Shown: piece after piece, positions 18,106 to 26,303 of the stretch | Layout of the letters: each line of letters starts with the position of its first letter | Numbering within the stretch: the first letter of the stretch is position 1 | Assembly: GCA_022509105.1 (NCBI GenBank) | Contig: JAFLTV010000002.1 | Span: 1 to 64,000 of the forward strand | Length of the DNA: 64,000 nucleotides | From: Muribaculaceae bacterium | GTDB lineage: Bacteria; Bacteroidota; Bacteroidia; Bacteroidales; Muribaculaceae | Reading direction: 5' to 3' | The notes under the pieces: generated by a model | Database searches by the model: none | Seen by the model: the letters and a program-made list of their open reading frames with translations, nothing else | Told to the model about the DNA's origin: nothing | Program-made: the position numbers and the translations under genes

Positions 18106-18873
18106 ATGAATCTACAAATGGCCTTATATTTGATACCTGTCGACATAAGCGGTGCTTCTTGGCGAAGTGTCATGCCTCCGGAGAATTTGGAGATAATCAA
18201 AGGTATAAGGTATTTTATTGTAGAAAATATAAGGACGGCTCGAAGAACAATAAAGAGATTAGATCCTTCGGCAGATATTTCCGCAATCACATTCTATGAG
18301 CTTAACCGGCACACGGATGATAAAGAGATCTCCACTTTCTTGCAGCCCTTGAGAGAAGGGAACGTAATGGGAGTGATGAGCGAGGCAGGATGTCCCGGAG
18401 TGGCAGATCCCGGTGCCTCTGTAGTGAGGATTGCACAGTCGGAAGGTCTCAGAGTTATACCCTTGGTGGGCCCGTCGAGCATTTTGTTGTCTCTTATGGG
18501 TTCAGGGCTCAACGGCCAGAACTTTTCTTTCAACGGGTATTTGCCGGTTGAAAATACAGACAGGGAGAGAAAAATCAGAGAGCTCGAAGCCTTGAGTGTC
18601 AAAAACGATGTGACGCAGATTTTTATTGAGACGCCCTATCGCAATGAAAAAATGTTTGAGAGTCTTTTAAAGACATTAAGGAATGAAACGTTAATGTGTG
18701 TGGCATCGTCGGTCACCGATCCTGAAAAGGAAATGATTCAGACCCGGTCTGTAGGAGAATGGAAAAAACTGAATTTCAAGATAGCCAAAGAGCCAACCGT
18801 ATTTTTATTTTATAGTCCTAATCAAAACAAGAGGTCAAATCAAAGTTATGGCAAGAAAAAGAATTTCATTTGA
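18106..18873 (+). CDS. SAM-dependent tetrapyrrole-type methyltransferase (RsmI-related)
   Basis: A 255-residue protein with the TP-methylase fold used by RsmI, which 2'-O-methylates 16S rRNA C1402. The hallmark block SEAGCPGVADPGA lies near 104-116, and VGPSSILLSLMGSG follows near 126-139. It lacks the C-terminal RsmI tail and belongs to the shorter Bacteroidetes branch, whose target is not certain. Start may be Met1 (18106) or Met5 (18118). Its last 26 nt overlap the next gene, indicating coupled expression. Confidence 0.88.
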   Translation: MNLQMALYLIPVDISGASWRSVMPPENLEIIKGIRYFIVENIRTARRTIKRLDPSADISAITFYELNRHTDDKEISTFLQPLREGNVMGVMSEAGCPGVADPGASVVRIAQSEGLRVIPLVGPSSILLSLMGSGLNGQNFSFNGYLPVENTDRERKIRELEALSVKNDVTQIFIETPYRNEKMFESLLKTLRNETLMCVASSVTDPEKEMIQTRSVGEWKKLNFKIAKEPTVFLFYSPNQNKRSNQSYGKKKNFI

Positions 18874-19831
18874 AGGCTTGGGGAGGCTCCCGTTTGAGGA
18901 ATGGGAAGATGAGCCGCAACCTGTGGTGAAACGAAATGTCTATGAAAATATGGAGGTGCCGCAACCTCCCCGCGACCTTACTCCCGATGAGCGCTTGCTT
19001 TATTATGTCTCTTTTGGCTCAGGCTCAAGCGGCAACAGCTGCTATATAGGCACAAGCCACGGTGGGATTATAATAGATGCCGGAATAAAGGCCGAGGAAA
19101 TCGAATCAAAGATTCGGGCAAACGGCATAGACATGAAAAACGTAAGAGGCATATTGTTGACCCACGACCATTCCGATCATGTGAGGTATGCCTATAGTCT
19201 GATAAAAAATCATCGTCATTTAAGGCTCTACTGCACCAACAGAGTGCTCAACGGATTATTGCGCCGTCATGATATTTCAAAACGCATTAAAGACTATCAT
19301 CATCCCATATTCAAGGAGATTCCTTTCAAGATCAGTGATTTTGAAATAACGGCCTTTGAAGTTCCCCATGACGGAAGCGACAACATGGGATTCTCCGTGA
19401 ATTTCGACAACAGAAATTTCGTATTGGCCACAGACATGGGTGAGGTTCAGGCCCGAGCCCGACATTATATCACTCAGGCAGACTATCTTGTGATTGAGGC
19501 TAACTACGATCTTAAGATGCTTCAGACCGGCCGATATCCTGAATTTCTTAAAGCAAGGATACAGACCACTTCCGGCCACATGGACAACCGGGCCACGGCA
19601 GAATTCCTTAAGGAAATATACAGCGAAAGACTAAAACATATCTTCTTGTGTCATCTTTCGAAAGACAACAACACCCCGGAAAAAGCATTAGAGATTATAA
19701 GGGAGGCTTTAGAGTCGGCAGGAGTGAAAGTCGGCAGCGGAATGGAGACTCTTGAAGACCGTCAGGCCGACGTGCAGCTTGTGGCCCTCCCGCGCTTTGA
19801 TGCAACCCGTCTATACGTGTTCAGACCATAA
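18848..19831 (+). CDS. MBL-fold metallo-hydrolase (YycJ/WalJ-like)
   Basis: A 327-residue metallo-beta-lactamase-fold protein. The metal-binding signature is THDHSDH near 103-109. Further ligands are in PHDGSDN, ATDMGE and the C-terminal CHLSKDNN block. This pattern matches the YycJ-like subgroup, proposed to act as exonucleases or in cell-wall homeostasis. An N-terminal extension of about 45 polar residues is unusual for the subgroup but typical of Bacteroidales copies. It overlaps the preceding methyltransferase gene by 26 nt. Confidence 0.88.
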   Translation: MARKRISFEGLGRLPFEEWEDEPQPVVKRNVYENMEVPQPPRDLTPDERLLYYVSFGSGSSGNSCYIGTSHGGIIIDAGIKAEEIESKIRANGIDMKNVRGILLTHDHSDHVRYAYSLIKNHRHLRLYCTNRVLNGLLRRHDISKRIKDYHHPIFKEIPFKISDFEITAFEVPHDGSDNMGFSVNFDNRNFVLATDMGEVQARARHYITQADYLVIEANYDLKMLQTGRYPEFLKARIQTTSGHMDNRATAEFLKEIYSERLKHIFLCHLSKDNNTPEKALEIIREALESAGVKVGSGMETLEDRQADVQLVALPRFDATRLYVFRP

Positions 19832-19874
19832 CCGCAATATAGATTTATTCTCCTTATACCAAACCTTAATTGGC

Positions 19875-21536
19875 TTAATGTGTATATAGGAAGCGTTTTA
19901 TGCTTCGTTTGGGAGTCTTTTCAAATTCGTTGGGCATCAGGATTATTTTAGAAATCTGTTCATAAGGAGCCACGATTTTATTAAGCTCCTTGCGAATGTT
20001 TTCCATTGTGGAATCCATGTCGGCAATCGATATTCCAAACTTGTCGGTGGCTTCAAAATCCGGATAAACCAGAGCGGCGAGCTTGCCGTCGCGTTCCACC
20101 ACGAGGCTTTCGGCTACAAAGGGCATATTGTTGAGCTTCGCTTCAATTTCTTCCGGATATATGTTCTGGCCGGAAGCCGAGAGAATCATGGTCTTGTTGC
20201 GGCCTTTTATAAAGAGTGTGCCGTCAGCTGAGCGTGTGCCCATGTCTCCGGTATGTAGCCAGCCCTCTTCATCGATCACTGCTTTTGTGGCTTCAGGATT
20301 TTTGTAATATCCTTTCATTCTGTTCACTCCTTTCACGCAGATCTCGCCCGGAATATTTTCAGGATCGTCAGATAATACTTTTGATTGCATGATTGGCAAT
20401 GTTTTCCCTGAAGACCCGACAATAAATTCACGCCAAGGGGTATAGGAAATGAGGGGCCCGCATTCAGTCATGCCATACCCCACAGTAAACGGGAATTTGA
20501 TTTTATGAAGAAATTCCTCTACTTCATGGTTCAGAGGTGCACCGCCTACTATCACCTCTTCAAATTCACCGCCGAAAACTTCAATCAGTTTTTTTCTGAT
20601 CTTGGAATAAATCAGGGAATCAAGGAATGGCACAGCCAAAGTCCATCTCATGGCACCTTTTGATATCATGGGTAAAATCTGGCTTTTATATATCTTTTCG
20701 AGAATCAGAGGTACACAGATAACCAGACTTGGTTTCACTTCCGCCATGGCCTTCAGAAGGATTCGGGGAGAAGGGGTTTTCCCTAAAAGAGTTATATGAG
20801 AGCCCACGGCTAAAGGAGTAAGCATATCGAAAGCACACCCATAAGCATGAGCCAACGGAAGAAAAGAGAGAGCTCGCGATCCGCGGTAGTGCAGCTTGGA
20901 ATGTATGCCGAAGCAAACGTTGCCTGAAAGATTCTCGCCGGTGAGCATAACGCCTTTGGAAAAGCCGGTGGTGCCGGACGTGTAATTGATTTCAACCACC
21001 TCCTTGTTGTCTCTTTCTGCAAAACAAAGATCTCCGGAGCAGAAACCGTTGGGATATTTCCGGTTGTGTCTTCTTTTGAGCAAACGGATAGCCCTTGACA
21101 GCTCGCTCCCTTCAGCCTCATAGAGTGGCTTCTTTTGCTCAATGCTGACAACTCCCTTTATATTGAGCAGCTTGTCGGGCTCAATATGTTCCCAGATATG
21201 ATCTGAAATAAAAAGCAGGGAAGCTTCCGAATGATTGATGACATGCACAATATCGCTGGGATTGAATTCTGCAAGGATCGGCACTATCACGGCTCCATAA
21301 GTGACGGTTGCCATGTAAATTTTTACCCAGTTTGCTGAGTCTTTTCCGCAAAGAGCAATCTTATCTCCCTTTTTCAGTCCTAAATGATAGAAAAGAAGGT
21401 GAGTTTTGGCAATCTCTTCGGCTATCTTGCCGTAGGTCTGAGTATTGTCTTTACCATATTCGCTCAAAGCCGGGAGATCCCAGTTGTCGGCGAAACTTTT
21501 TTCATATATTTTAATGAAGTTTTGAATTTCAATCAT
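19875..21536 (-). CDS. AMP-binding acyl-CoA synthetase (long-chain type)
   Basis: A 553-residue ANL-superfamily ligase that activates a fatty acid with ATP and CoA. The P-loop YTSGTTGFSKG lies near 188-198, YGMTECGP near 352-359, GDMG near 430 and KTMILSASGQNIYPEEIE near 447-464. The C-terminal KTPKRSIKRF has the catalytic Lys. The substrate is most likely a long-chain fatty acid, but chain length cannot be read from the sequence. It follows the peptide transporter gene, with a strong terminator between the two, so it probably has its own promoter. Confidence 0.9.
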   Translation of the reverse strand: MIEIQNFIKIYEKSFADNWDLPALSEYGKDNTQTYGKIAEEIAKTHLLFYHLGLKKGDKIALCGKDSANWVKIYMATVTYGAVIVPILAEFNPSDIVHVINHSEASLLFISDHIWEHIEPDKLLNIKGVVSIEQKKPLYEAEGSELSRAIRLLKRRHNRKYPNGFCSGDLCFAERDNKEVVEINYTSGTTGFSKGVMLTGENLSGNVCFGIHSKLHYRGSRALSFLPLAHAYGCAFDMLTPLAVGSHITLLGKTPSPRILLKAMAEVKPSLVICVPLILEKIYKSQILPMISKGAMRWTLAVPFLDSLIYSKIRKKLIEVFGGEFEEVIVGGAPLNHEVEEFLHKIKFPFTVGYGMTECGPLISYTPWREFIVGSSGKTLPIMQSKVLSDDPENIPGEICVKGVNRMKGYYKNPEATKAVIDEEGWLHTGDMGTRSADGTLFIKGRNKTMILSASGQNIYPEEIEAKLNNMPFVAESLVVERDGKLAALVYPDFEATDKFGISIADMDSTMENIRKELNKIVAPYEQISKIILMPNEFEKTPKRSIKRFLYTH

Positions 21537-21595
21537 AACCTGAATTTTAAGATGACAACAAAAGCAGCAATGTCTCTCGAAAAAAAAGAATAGAT

Positions 21596-21643
21596 ACTAT
21601 AATAATAAAAGGCGAATCAAAATTGTTCATTTTGATCCGCCTT
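21596..21643 (-). terminator. Terminator of the peptide transporter gene
   Basis: AAGGCG-ATCAAAAT (21609-21623) pairs with ATTTTGAT-CGCCTT (21629-21643) with one internal mismatch and a 5-nt loop. On the minus strand the stem is followed by TTTTATTATT. Confidence 0.8.
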
Positions 21644-21675
21644 AAAATAATATTGGAATGGATTGTAAAACAGGA

Positions 21676-23484
21676 CTACATTTCCACTTCAGCCGCAATT
21701 GCCTCACCTTCAGCGGCATTTTCCATAACTGACTCTTCAGGAGTGTCGGAAGTTGCAGCCTCAAGTTTCTTCATGATAGAGAAGATGAAGATTGCGCTTG
21801 TGAGACAGAGTCCGATAAGGATCATCCATACTGTCCAGGTCGGGATTTTGCCCCAGAGCAACATAGGAATAGACACTAAATAGTTGCCCACAGCAGTAGC
21901 TGCAAACCATCCGCCCATCATAGCGCCTTTCAATTTGGGAGGAGCCACTTTGGAAACGAAAGATATTCCCATCGGAGACAGGAGCAGCTCGGCAAGTGTC
22001 AGCAACAAGTATGTGGATATAAGCCAGTTGGGGGAAACATCACCATTTGTGCCGACAAGATTCAGAGAGCCGAAAACCATCACAACATAAGCCAGTCCGG
22101 CCATAAGCATACCATAACCGATTTTTCTTGGTGCGGAGGGTTCCTTGCCTTTCGAAGCGAGCCATCCGAAGAAGGCCATTGAGAAAGGAGTCAATGCCAC
22201 AACATAGAATGGGTTGAACTGCTGATATGTTGCCGGGTCAATTCCGGTGACAACATCGGGAGTTATATCATAGATGCTCCATAGGATCACGCCGAGACCG
22301 GCAAAGATAATTCCGCTGACAATTTTCCCTGCTTTAGAAGTGCTCTGGAACATTCCGAACAAAGCATAAACGCCGGCGGCGATAACCACGAGAGCCCAGA
22401 GATTGAAACCGACTCTTGTAGCTCCGGAGGCATCGGGAGATGTACAGCTCTTGGCGAATTCTGTAAGAGTCTGACCATTCTGGTGGAACACCATCCAGAA
22501 GAAGATCACAACGGCAAACACGAGAAGGAGAGCCACAACTCTCTGCTTGGTTTGTTGGGGAGTGAGTTCGGGTCCGTTGTTAACCTGAGCTGCCTGCTGG
22601 GTCTCTTTCTTATCAGTGATTACATGAGCGAATGTCTTGCGGCCTAAGATATAGATAAGGAAGCTGACAATCAAAGAGATGCAGGCGACTCCGAAGGCAT
22701 AGCTGCATCCGGTGGAGAAAGCTGTGATATAATCTGTGGAGAATTGCACGAGATTCATACCTGCCATCTGACATTCCGTAGCGAAGTTTGAAAGATATCC
22801 TGTGAGGAATTCTGCTAAGTTGCCGTCAGGAGCCATGCCGTTCTGAATGGCAAAATCCGTCATGTTTTTAAGAGTGTCATGATCAGTCGGCATATTGGTG
22901 AAATTATTGGTGTCGATACACCAATTGCAGACTGTTGCCGCCATGGAATTGTTTGAGAGGAATCCGGCATGATGCAGCCCGTAGTTTCTTAAGGAAACAG
23001 CCACAGTCGGAGCAAACATAGAGCCGATATTGATGGCCATATAGAAGAGAGAGAAAGCGGCGTCACGCCTGTCGCTATAGCGAGGGTCGTTATAAAGGTC
23101 GCCCACCATCACTTGCAAATTCCCTTTGAAAAGGCCGGTTCCCACAGAGATGAGAAGCAACGCCGCAAACATGATAAGCATTGAAGGAGTGGTTCTCACG
23201 GGAGTCGGTGCTGTCATGAGTGCATAGCCGATAAACATGATGGCGATACCTGACATCACACATTTCGAGAAGCTCCATTTATCTGCCAGCCAACCGCCAA
23301 CGAGCGGCATGAAATAAACTAATGCCAAAAAAATGGAGAAGATCTGTCCGGTCCAGGTGGCATCAAACCCGAACTTGGATTGAAGATAAAACAGGAAAAT
23401 GGCCAGCATGGTGTAGTAACCGAAACGTTCGCCGGTGTTCGCCAATGACAGCACATATAGTCCTGCAGGTTGATTTTTAAACAT
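21676..23484 (-). CDS. POT-family proton-dependent peptide transporter
   Basis: A 602-residue MFS transporter with about 12-14 membrane segments, importing di- and tripeptides. POT signatures are visible: ERFGYY in helix 1 and FYMAINIGSMFAP in helix 5. The helix-1 proton-coupling motif ExxER reads NTGER, so the first acidic residue is replaced by Asn. A long soluble insertion (about residues 165-240) separates two helices, as in many Bacteroidetes members. An acidic C-terminal tail ends the protein. It lies 35 nt after sufE and may be partly co-transcribed with it. Confidence 0.92.
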   Translation of the reverse strand: MFKNQPAGLYVLSLANTGERFGYYTMLAIFLFYLQSKFGFDATWTGQIFSIFLALVYFMPLVGGWLADKWSFSKCVMSGIAIMFIGYALMTAPTPVRTTPSMLIMFAALLLISVGTGLFKGNLQVMVGDLYNDPRYSDRRDAAFSLFYMAINIGSMFAPTVAVSLRNYGLHHAGFLSNNSMAATVCNWCIDTNNFTNMPTDHDTLKNMTDFAIQNGMAPDGNLAEFLTGYLSNFATECQMAGMNLVQFSTDYITAFSTGCSYAFGVACISLIVSFLIYILGRKTFAHVITDKKETQQAAQVNNGPELTPQQTKQRVVALLLVFAVVIFFWMVFHQNGQTLTEFAKSCTSPDASGATRVGFNLWALVVIAAGVYALFGMFQSTSKAGKIVSGIIFAGLGVILWSIYDITPDVVTGIDPATYQQFNPFYVVALTPFSMAFFGWLASKGKEPSAPRKIGYGMLMAGLAYVVMVFGSLNLVGTNGDVSPNWLISTYLLLTLAELLLSPMGISFVSKVAPPKLKGAMMGGWFAATAVGNYLVSIPMLLWGKIPTWTVWMILIGLCLTSAIFIFSIMKKLEAATSDTPEESVMENAAEGEAIAAEVEM

Positions 23485-23519
23485 TATGGTTAGTTTTTAA
23501 AGTTAATGGCAAAAAATTA

Positions 23520-23951
23520 TTATTTATTTTCTTCCAGCATTTTGAAAGCCTTGGCATAGTTGTTGATCTGTTTGACCATTGCTACAAGCCCGTTGCTTCG
23601 AGTGGGGGAGAGGTGTTCTTTCAAGCCGATTTTATCAATGAAATAGAGGTCGGCGCTAAGGATTTCATCCGGGGTTCTGTCGTTGAGCACCTTCATCAAT
23701 AAAGACACGATGCCTTTCACGATAAGTGCATCGGAATCTGCGTCAAAATGGATTGTGCCGTCTTCATTTTTCTTGGCGTCAATCCAGACGCGGCTTTGGC
23801 AGCCCTCTATCAGATTAGCCGGAGTTTTAAGATTTTCAGGAAAATCGGGAAGGGTGTTGCCCATGTCGATTATATAGGCATAACGGTCCATCCAGTCGGT
23901 CAGTCCCTCGAATTCCTCTATTATTTCGTCTTGTGTTTCGTTGATTGTCAT
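23520..23951 (-). CDS. sufE: SufE-family cysteine desulfuration protein
   Basis: A 143-residue SufE when started at MTINETQD; the upstream part of the open frame covers the promoter. SufE takes persulfide sulphur from a SufS-type desulfurase for iron-sulphur cluster assembly. The acceptor Cys is in the IEGCQSRVW block near residue 50, the standard position. Length is normal. No other suf genes are in the window. The gene has a strong promoter back to back with that of dapF. Confidence 0.93.
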   Translation of the reverse strand: MTINETQDEIIEEFEGLTDWMDRYAYIIDMGNTLPDFPENLKTPANLIEGCQSRVWIDAKKNEDGTIHFDADSDALIVKGIVSLLMKVLNDRTPDEILSADLYFIDKIGLKEHLSPTRSNGLVAMVKQINNYAKAFKMLEENK

Positions 23952-23973
23952 TGTTGTTAGGTTAACTGAATTA

Positions 23974-24004
23974 CAAAAGTAGTGAAATTCCATTAATCGC
24001 CAAA
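23974..24004 (-). promoter_or_regulatory. Promoter of sufE
   Basis: On the minus strand TTTG (24004-24001) and TACTTTTG (23981-23974) are separated by 19 nt, a full two-part consensus. The leader is about 15-20 nt. Confidence 0.75.
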
Positions 24005-24031
24005 ACGGGGCCCTAGCCTTTGAAAAAATTA

Positions 24032-24063
24032 TTTGTGTAATCCAAAAACATAAATTAATTTTG
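24032..24063 (+). promoter_or_regulatory. Promoter of the dapF-dapL-glnN genes
   Basis: TTTG (24032-24035) and TAATTTTG (24056-24063) are separated by 20 nt, a full two-part Bacteroidota consensus. The leader to dapF is about 50 nt. It diverges from the sufE promoter only about 30 nt away. Confidence 0.75.
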
Positions 24064-24117
24064 CACTTGAATAAGGATTTGGTTTTTCAAGTTCATATTT
24101 GTTGTAAAAACCTAAAT

Positions 24118-24996
24118 ATGAAAGAGAAAAGAAAAATTCCCTTTGTCAAGATGCATGGGATAGGCAACGATTACATTTACATCGATGCCTTAGGGGGAGA
24201 AACCCCCGAATATCTGGAAGAAATCAAGATTCCGACATTAACCCAAAAAATCAGTAATAGACATTTCGGCGTTGGCAGCGACGGTTTGATACTCATCCTA
24301 CCCTCTGACAGCGCCGATTTTCGTATGCGTATATTCAATGCCGACGGCTCGGAGGCAAAGATGTGTGGCAACGGAATTCGCTGTGTCGGTAAATACGTCA
24401 GAGATCTGGGATTCACAGATAAAGACACAATCTCAATCCAGACAGAGAGCGGAATAAAATATCTGAAATTGAACCGGAAGGGAGATGAAACGGTCGAAGT
24501 GGTTGTAGATATGGGTTCTCCCTATTTCAAAAGGGGTGAAATCCCGGCGGCCGGCGACCCTGAATCGGAAATGAACGACCATCCGGTGGAAGTGAAGGGA
24601 GAGGTTTTCAAGGTCACAGCTGTGGGAATGGGAAATCCTCATGGGGTTGTCTACGTAAATGATGTGGATTCCCTTGATTTACCCTCTATAGGAAGTGTCC
24701 TGGCGAATGCTGATATCTGGCCCGACCGTGCAAATATCGAATTTGTGGAGGTTTTGAATCCGGAAGAGATAAAAGTAAGGGTTTGGGAGCGTGGCTCTGA
24801 AGAAACGATGGCTTGTGGCACCGGAGCCTGTGCCTCTGCCGTGGCTTCTTTCCGGAAAGGAAAGACCGGAAACTCTGTGAAAGTGCATCTGCGTGGTGGC
24901 ACTCTCAGCATAAATTATGACGATAAGGATCAGACGGTGAGAATGACCGGGCCGGCAGCTTTTGTAGCTAAGGGAGAATTCCTGATGCCGGAATGA
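24118..24996 (+). CDS. dapF: Diaminopimelate epimerase
   Basis: A 292-residue epimerase that converts LL- to meso-diaminopimelate for lysine and peptidoglycan. The start at 24118 is preferred because the longer frame from a TTG at 24061 begins inside the -7 promoter element. The two catalytic Cys residues are in MCGNGIRC and ACGTGACAS. The N-terminal MHGIGNDYIYID block is typical. It is followed after 25 nt by dapL, which makes its substrate. Confidence 0.96.
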   Translation: MKEKRKIPFVKMHGIGNDYIYIDALGGETPEYLEEIKIPTLTQKISNRHFGVGSDGLILILPSDSADFRMRIFNADGSEAKMCGNGIRCVGKYVRDLGFTDKDTISIQTESGIKYLKLNRKGDETVEVVVDMGSPYFKRGEIPAAGDPESEMNDHPVEVKGEVFKVTAVGMGNPHGVVYVNDVDSLDLPSIGSVLANADIWPDRANIEFVEVLNPEEIKVRVWERGSEETMACGTGACASAVASFRKGKTGNSVKVHLRGGTLSINYDDKDQTVRMTGPAAFVAKGEFLMPE

Positions 24997-25021
24997 TATA
25001 ATTTAAGGTAAAAGGTAAAAG

Positions 25022-26260
25022 ATGATTAAGGTAAACGACAACTTCAGACAATTGCCGTCGATATATCTGTTTACAAAGATAAGCCGGCGGCTTGCGGAAT
25101 ATCGCGAAAATCCTGATTCGATTCCATTGATAAGAATGGATATCGGAGATATCAGCGGCCCTCTTCCCGAGAGTGCTTCAGAAGCGATGCACAAGGCTGT
25201 TGATGATTTGTCGGGAAGCAAGGATTTTAAAGGATATGGGCCCGAACAAGGTTATGCTTTTTTGCGAGATGTCATAGCTGAAAAAGACTATAAGGAAAGA
25301 GGGATAGATATAAAACCGTCGGAAATATTTGTGAGCGATGGCGCCAAATGCGATTTGGGAAATTTAGGTGATATCCTTTCTAAAGATTTGGTTATAGCAG
25401 TTATGAATCCTGCCTATCCGGCTTATATCGATGACAATGTGATAGATGGAAGAGCCGGAATCTTAGAGGGAGATATATATTCCGAAATAATTTATCTTCC
25501 TTGCAAAGCCGACAATTCTTTTTATCCGGAATTGCCGGAAAAGCATGCCGATATTATTTATTTATGTTCGCCAAATAATCCTACCGGGTCAACGATGGTG
25601 AAATCGGAATTGGAGAAATGGGTAAAATATGCTCAAAAAGAGGGAAGCTTGATAATATTCGATTCAGCCTATGAATCCTATATCCGAGACGAAAGTCTTC
25701 CCCGGTCAATTTATGAGATTCCCGGATCGCGAGAGGTGGCTATAGAAGTGAGAAGCTTTTCCAAGACCGGTGGTTTCACAGGAGTTCGTTGTGGCTACAC
25801 GGTAGTTCCCGGTACTTTGAAGGGAGTTTATGCAAACGGAGAGGAAGTAAAGCTCAACTCATTATGGAGCAGACGACAGACCACTAAATTCAATGGTGCG
25901 TCTTATGTGTCGCAAAGAGGAGCTGAAGCCCTATATTCGCAGAAAGGACGGGAAGAAGTCAAAAAAATGACCGACAGATATCTTGCTAACGCCGCTATGT
26001 TGAGAGAATTTTTCCATAAAGCGGGTTGGAAAGTATGTGGCGGAGAAAATTCTCCCTATGTGTGGGCCGGAAGTCCGAGGGGAATGAAATCCACCGAGAT
26101 ATTCGAGATGCTTCTCACAAAATGTGGGGTTTCAACCACTCCCGGCTCCGGTTTTGGCAGTGAAGGCGAAGGTTTCATCCGCCTGACAGGCTTTAATACG
26201 GCTGAAAACACAATGGAAGCTATCCGCAGGATGGAGAAGATATTGCAATCTGAAAAATAA
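25022..26260 (+). CDS. dapL: LL-diaminopimelate aminotransferase
   Basis: A 412-residue fold-type I PLP enzyme that forms LL-diaminopimelate directly from tetrahydrodipicolinate, bypassing the acylated intermediates. The PLP Lys is in the SFSKTGGFTGVRCGY block (near residues 240-254). The substrate-binding YLCSPNNPTG block lies near 180-189. The pairing with dapF marks the aminotransferase variant of the lysine pathway, known in Bacteroidetes, plants and Chlamydia. Short AAGGTAAAA repeats lie in both flanking spacers. Confidence 0.95.
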   Translation: MIKVNDNFRQLPSIYLFTKISRRLAEYRENPDSIPLIRMDIGDISGPLPESASEAMHKAVDDLSGSKDFKGYGPEQGYAFLRDVIAEKDYKERGIDIKPSEIFVSDGAKCDLGNLGDILSKDLVIAVMNPAYPAYIDDNVIDGRAGILEGDIYSEIIYLPCKADNSFYPELPEKHADIIYLCSPNNPTGSTMVKSELEKWVKYAQKEGSLIIFDSAYESYIRDESLPRSIYEIPGSREVAIEVRSFSKTGGFTGVRCGYTVVPGTLKGVYANGEEVKLNSLWSRRQTTKFNGASYVSQRGAEALYSQKGREEVKKMTDRYLANAAMLREFFHKAGWKVCGGENSPYVWAGSPRGMKSTEIFEMLLTKCGVSTTPGSGFGSEGEGFIRLTGFNTAENTMEAIRRMEKILQSEK

Positions 26261-26303
26261 TTGAGATAAGGTAAAAAATAATAAGGTTAAAAGGAATTAA
26301 GGT

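Noticed and set aside
24061..24117. N-terminal extension of DapF starting at a TTG
   Set aside because: It begins inside the -7 promoter element, and the family N-terminus starts just after the ATG at 24118.
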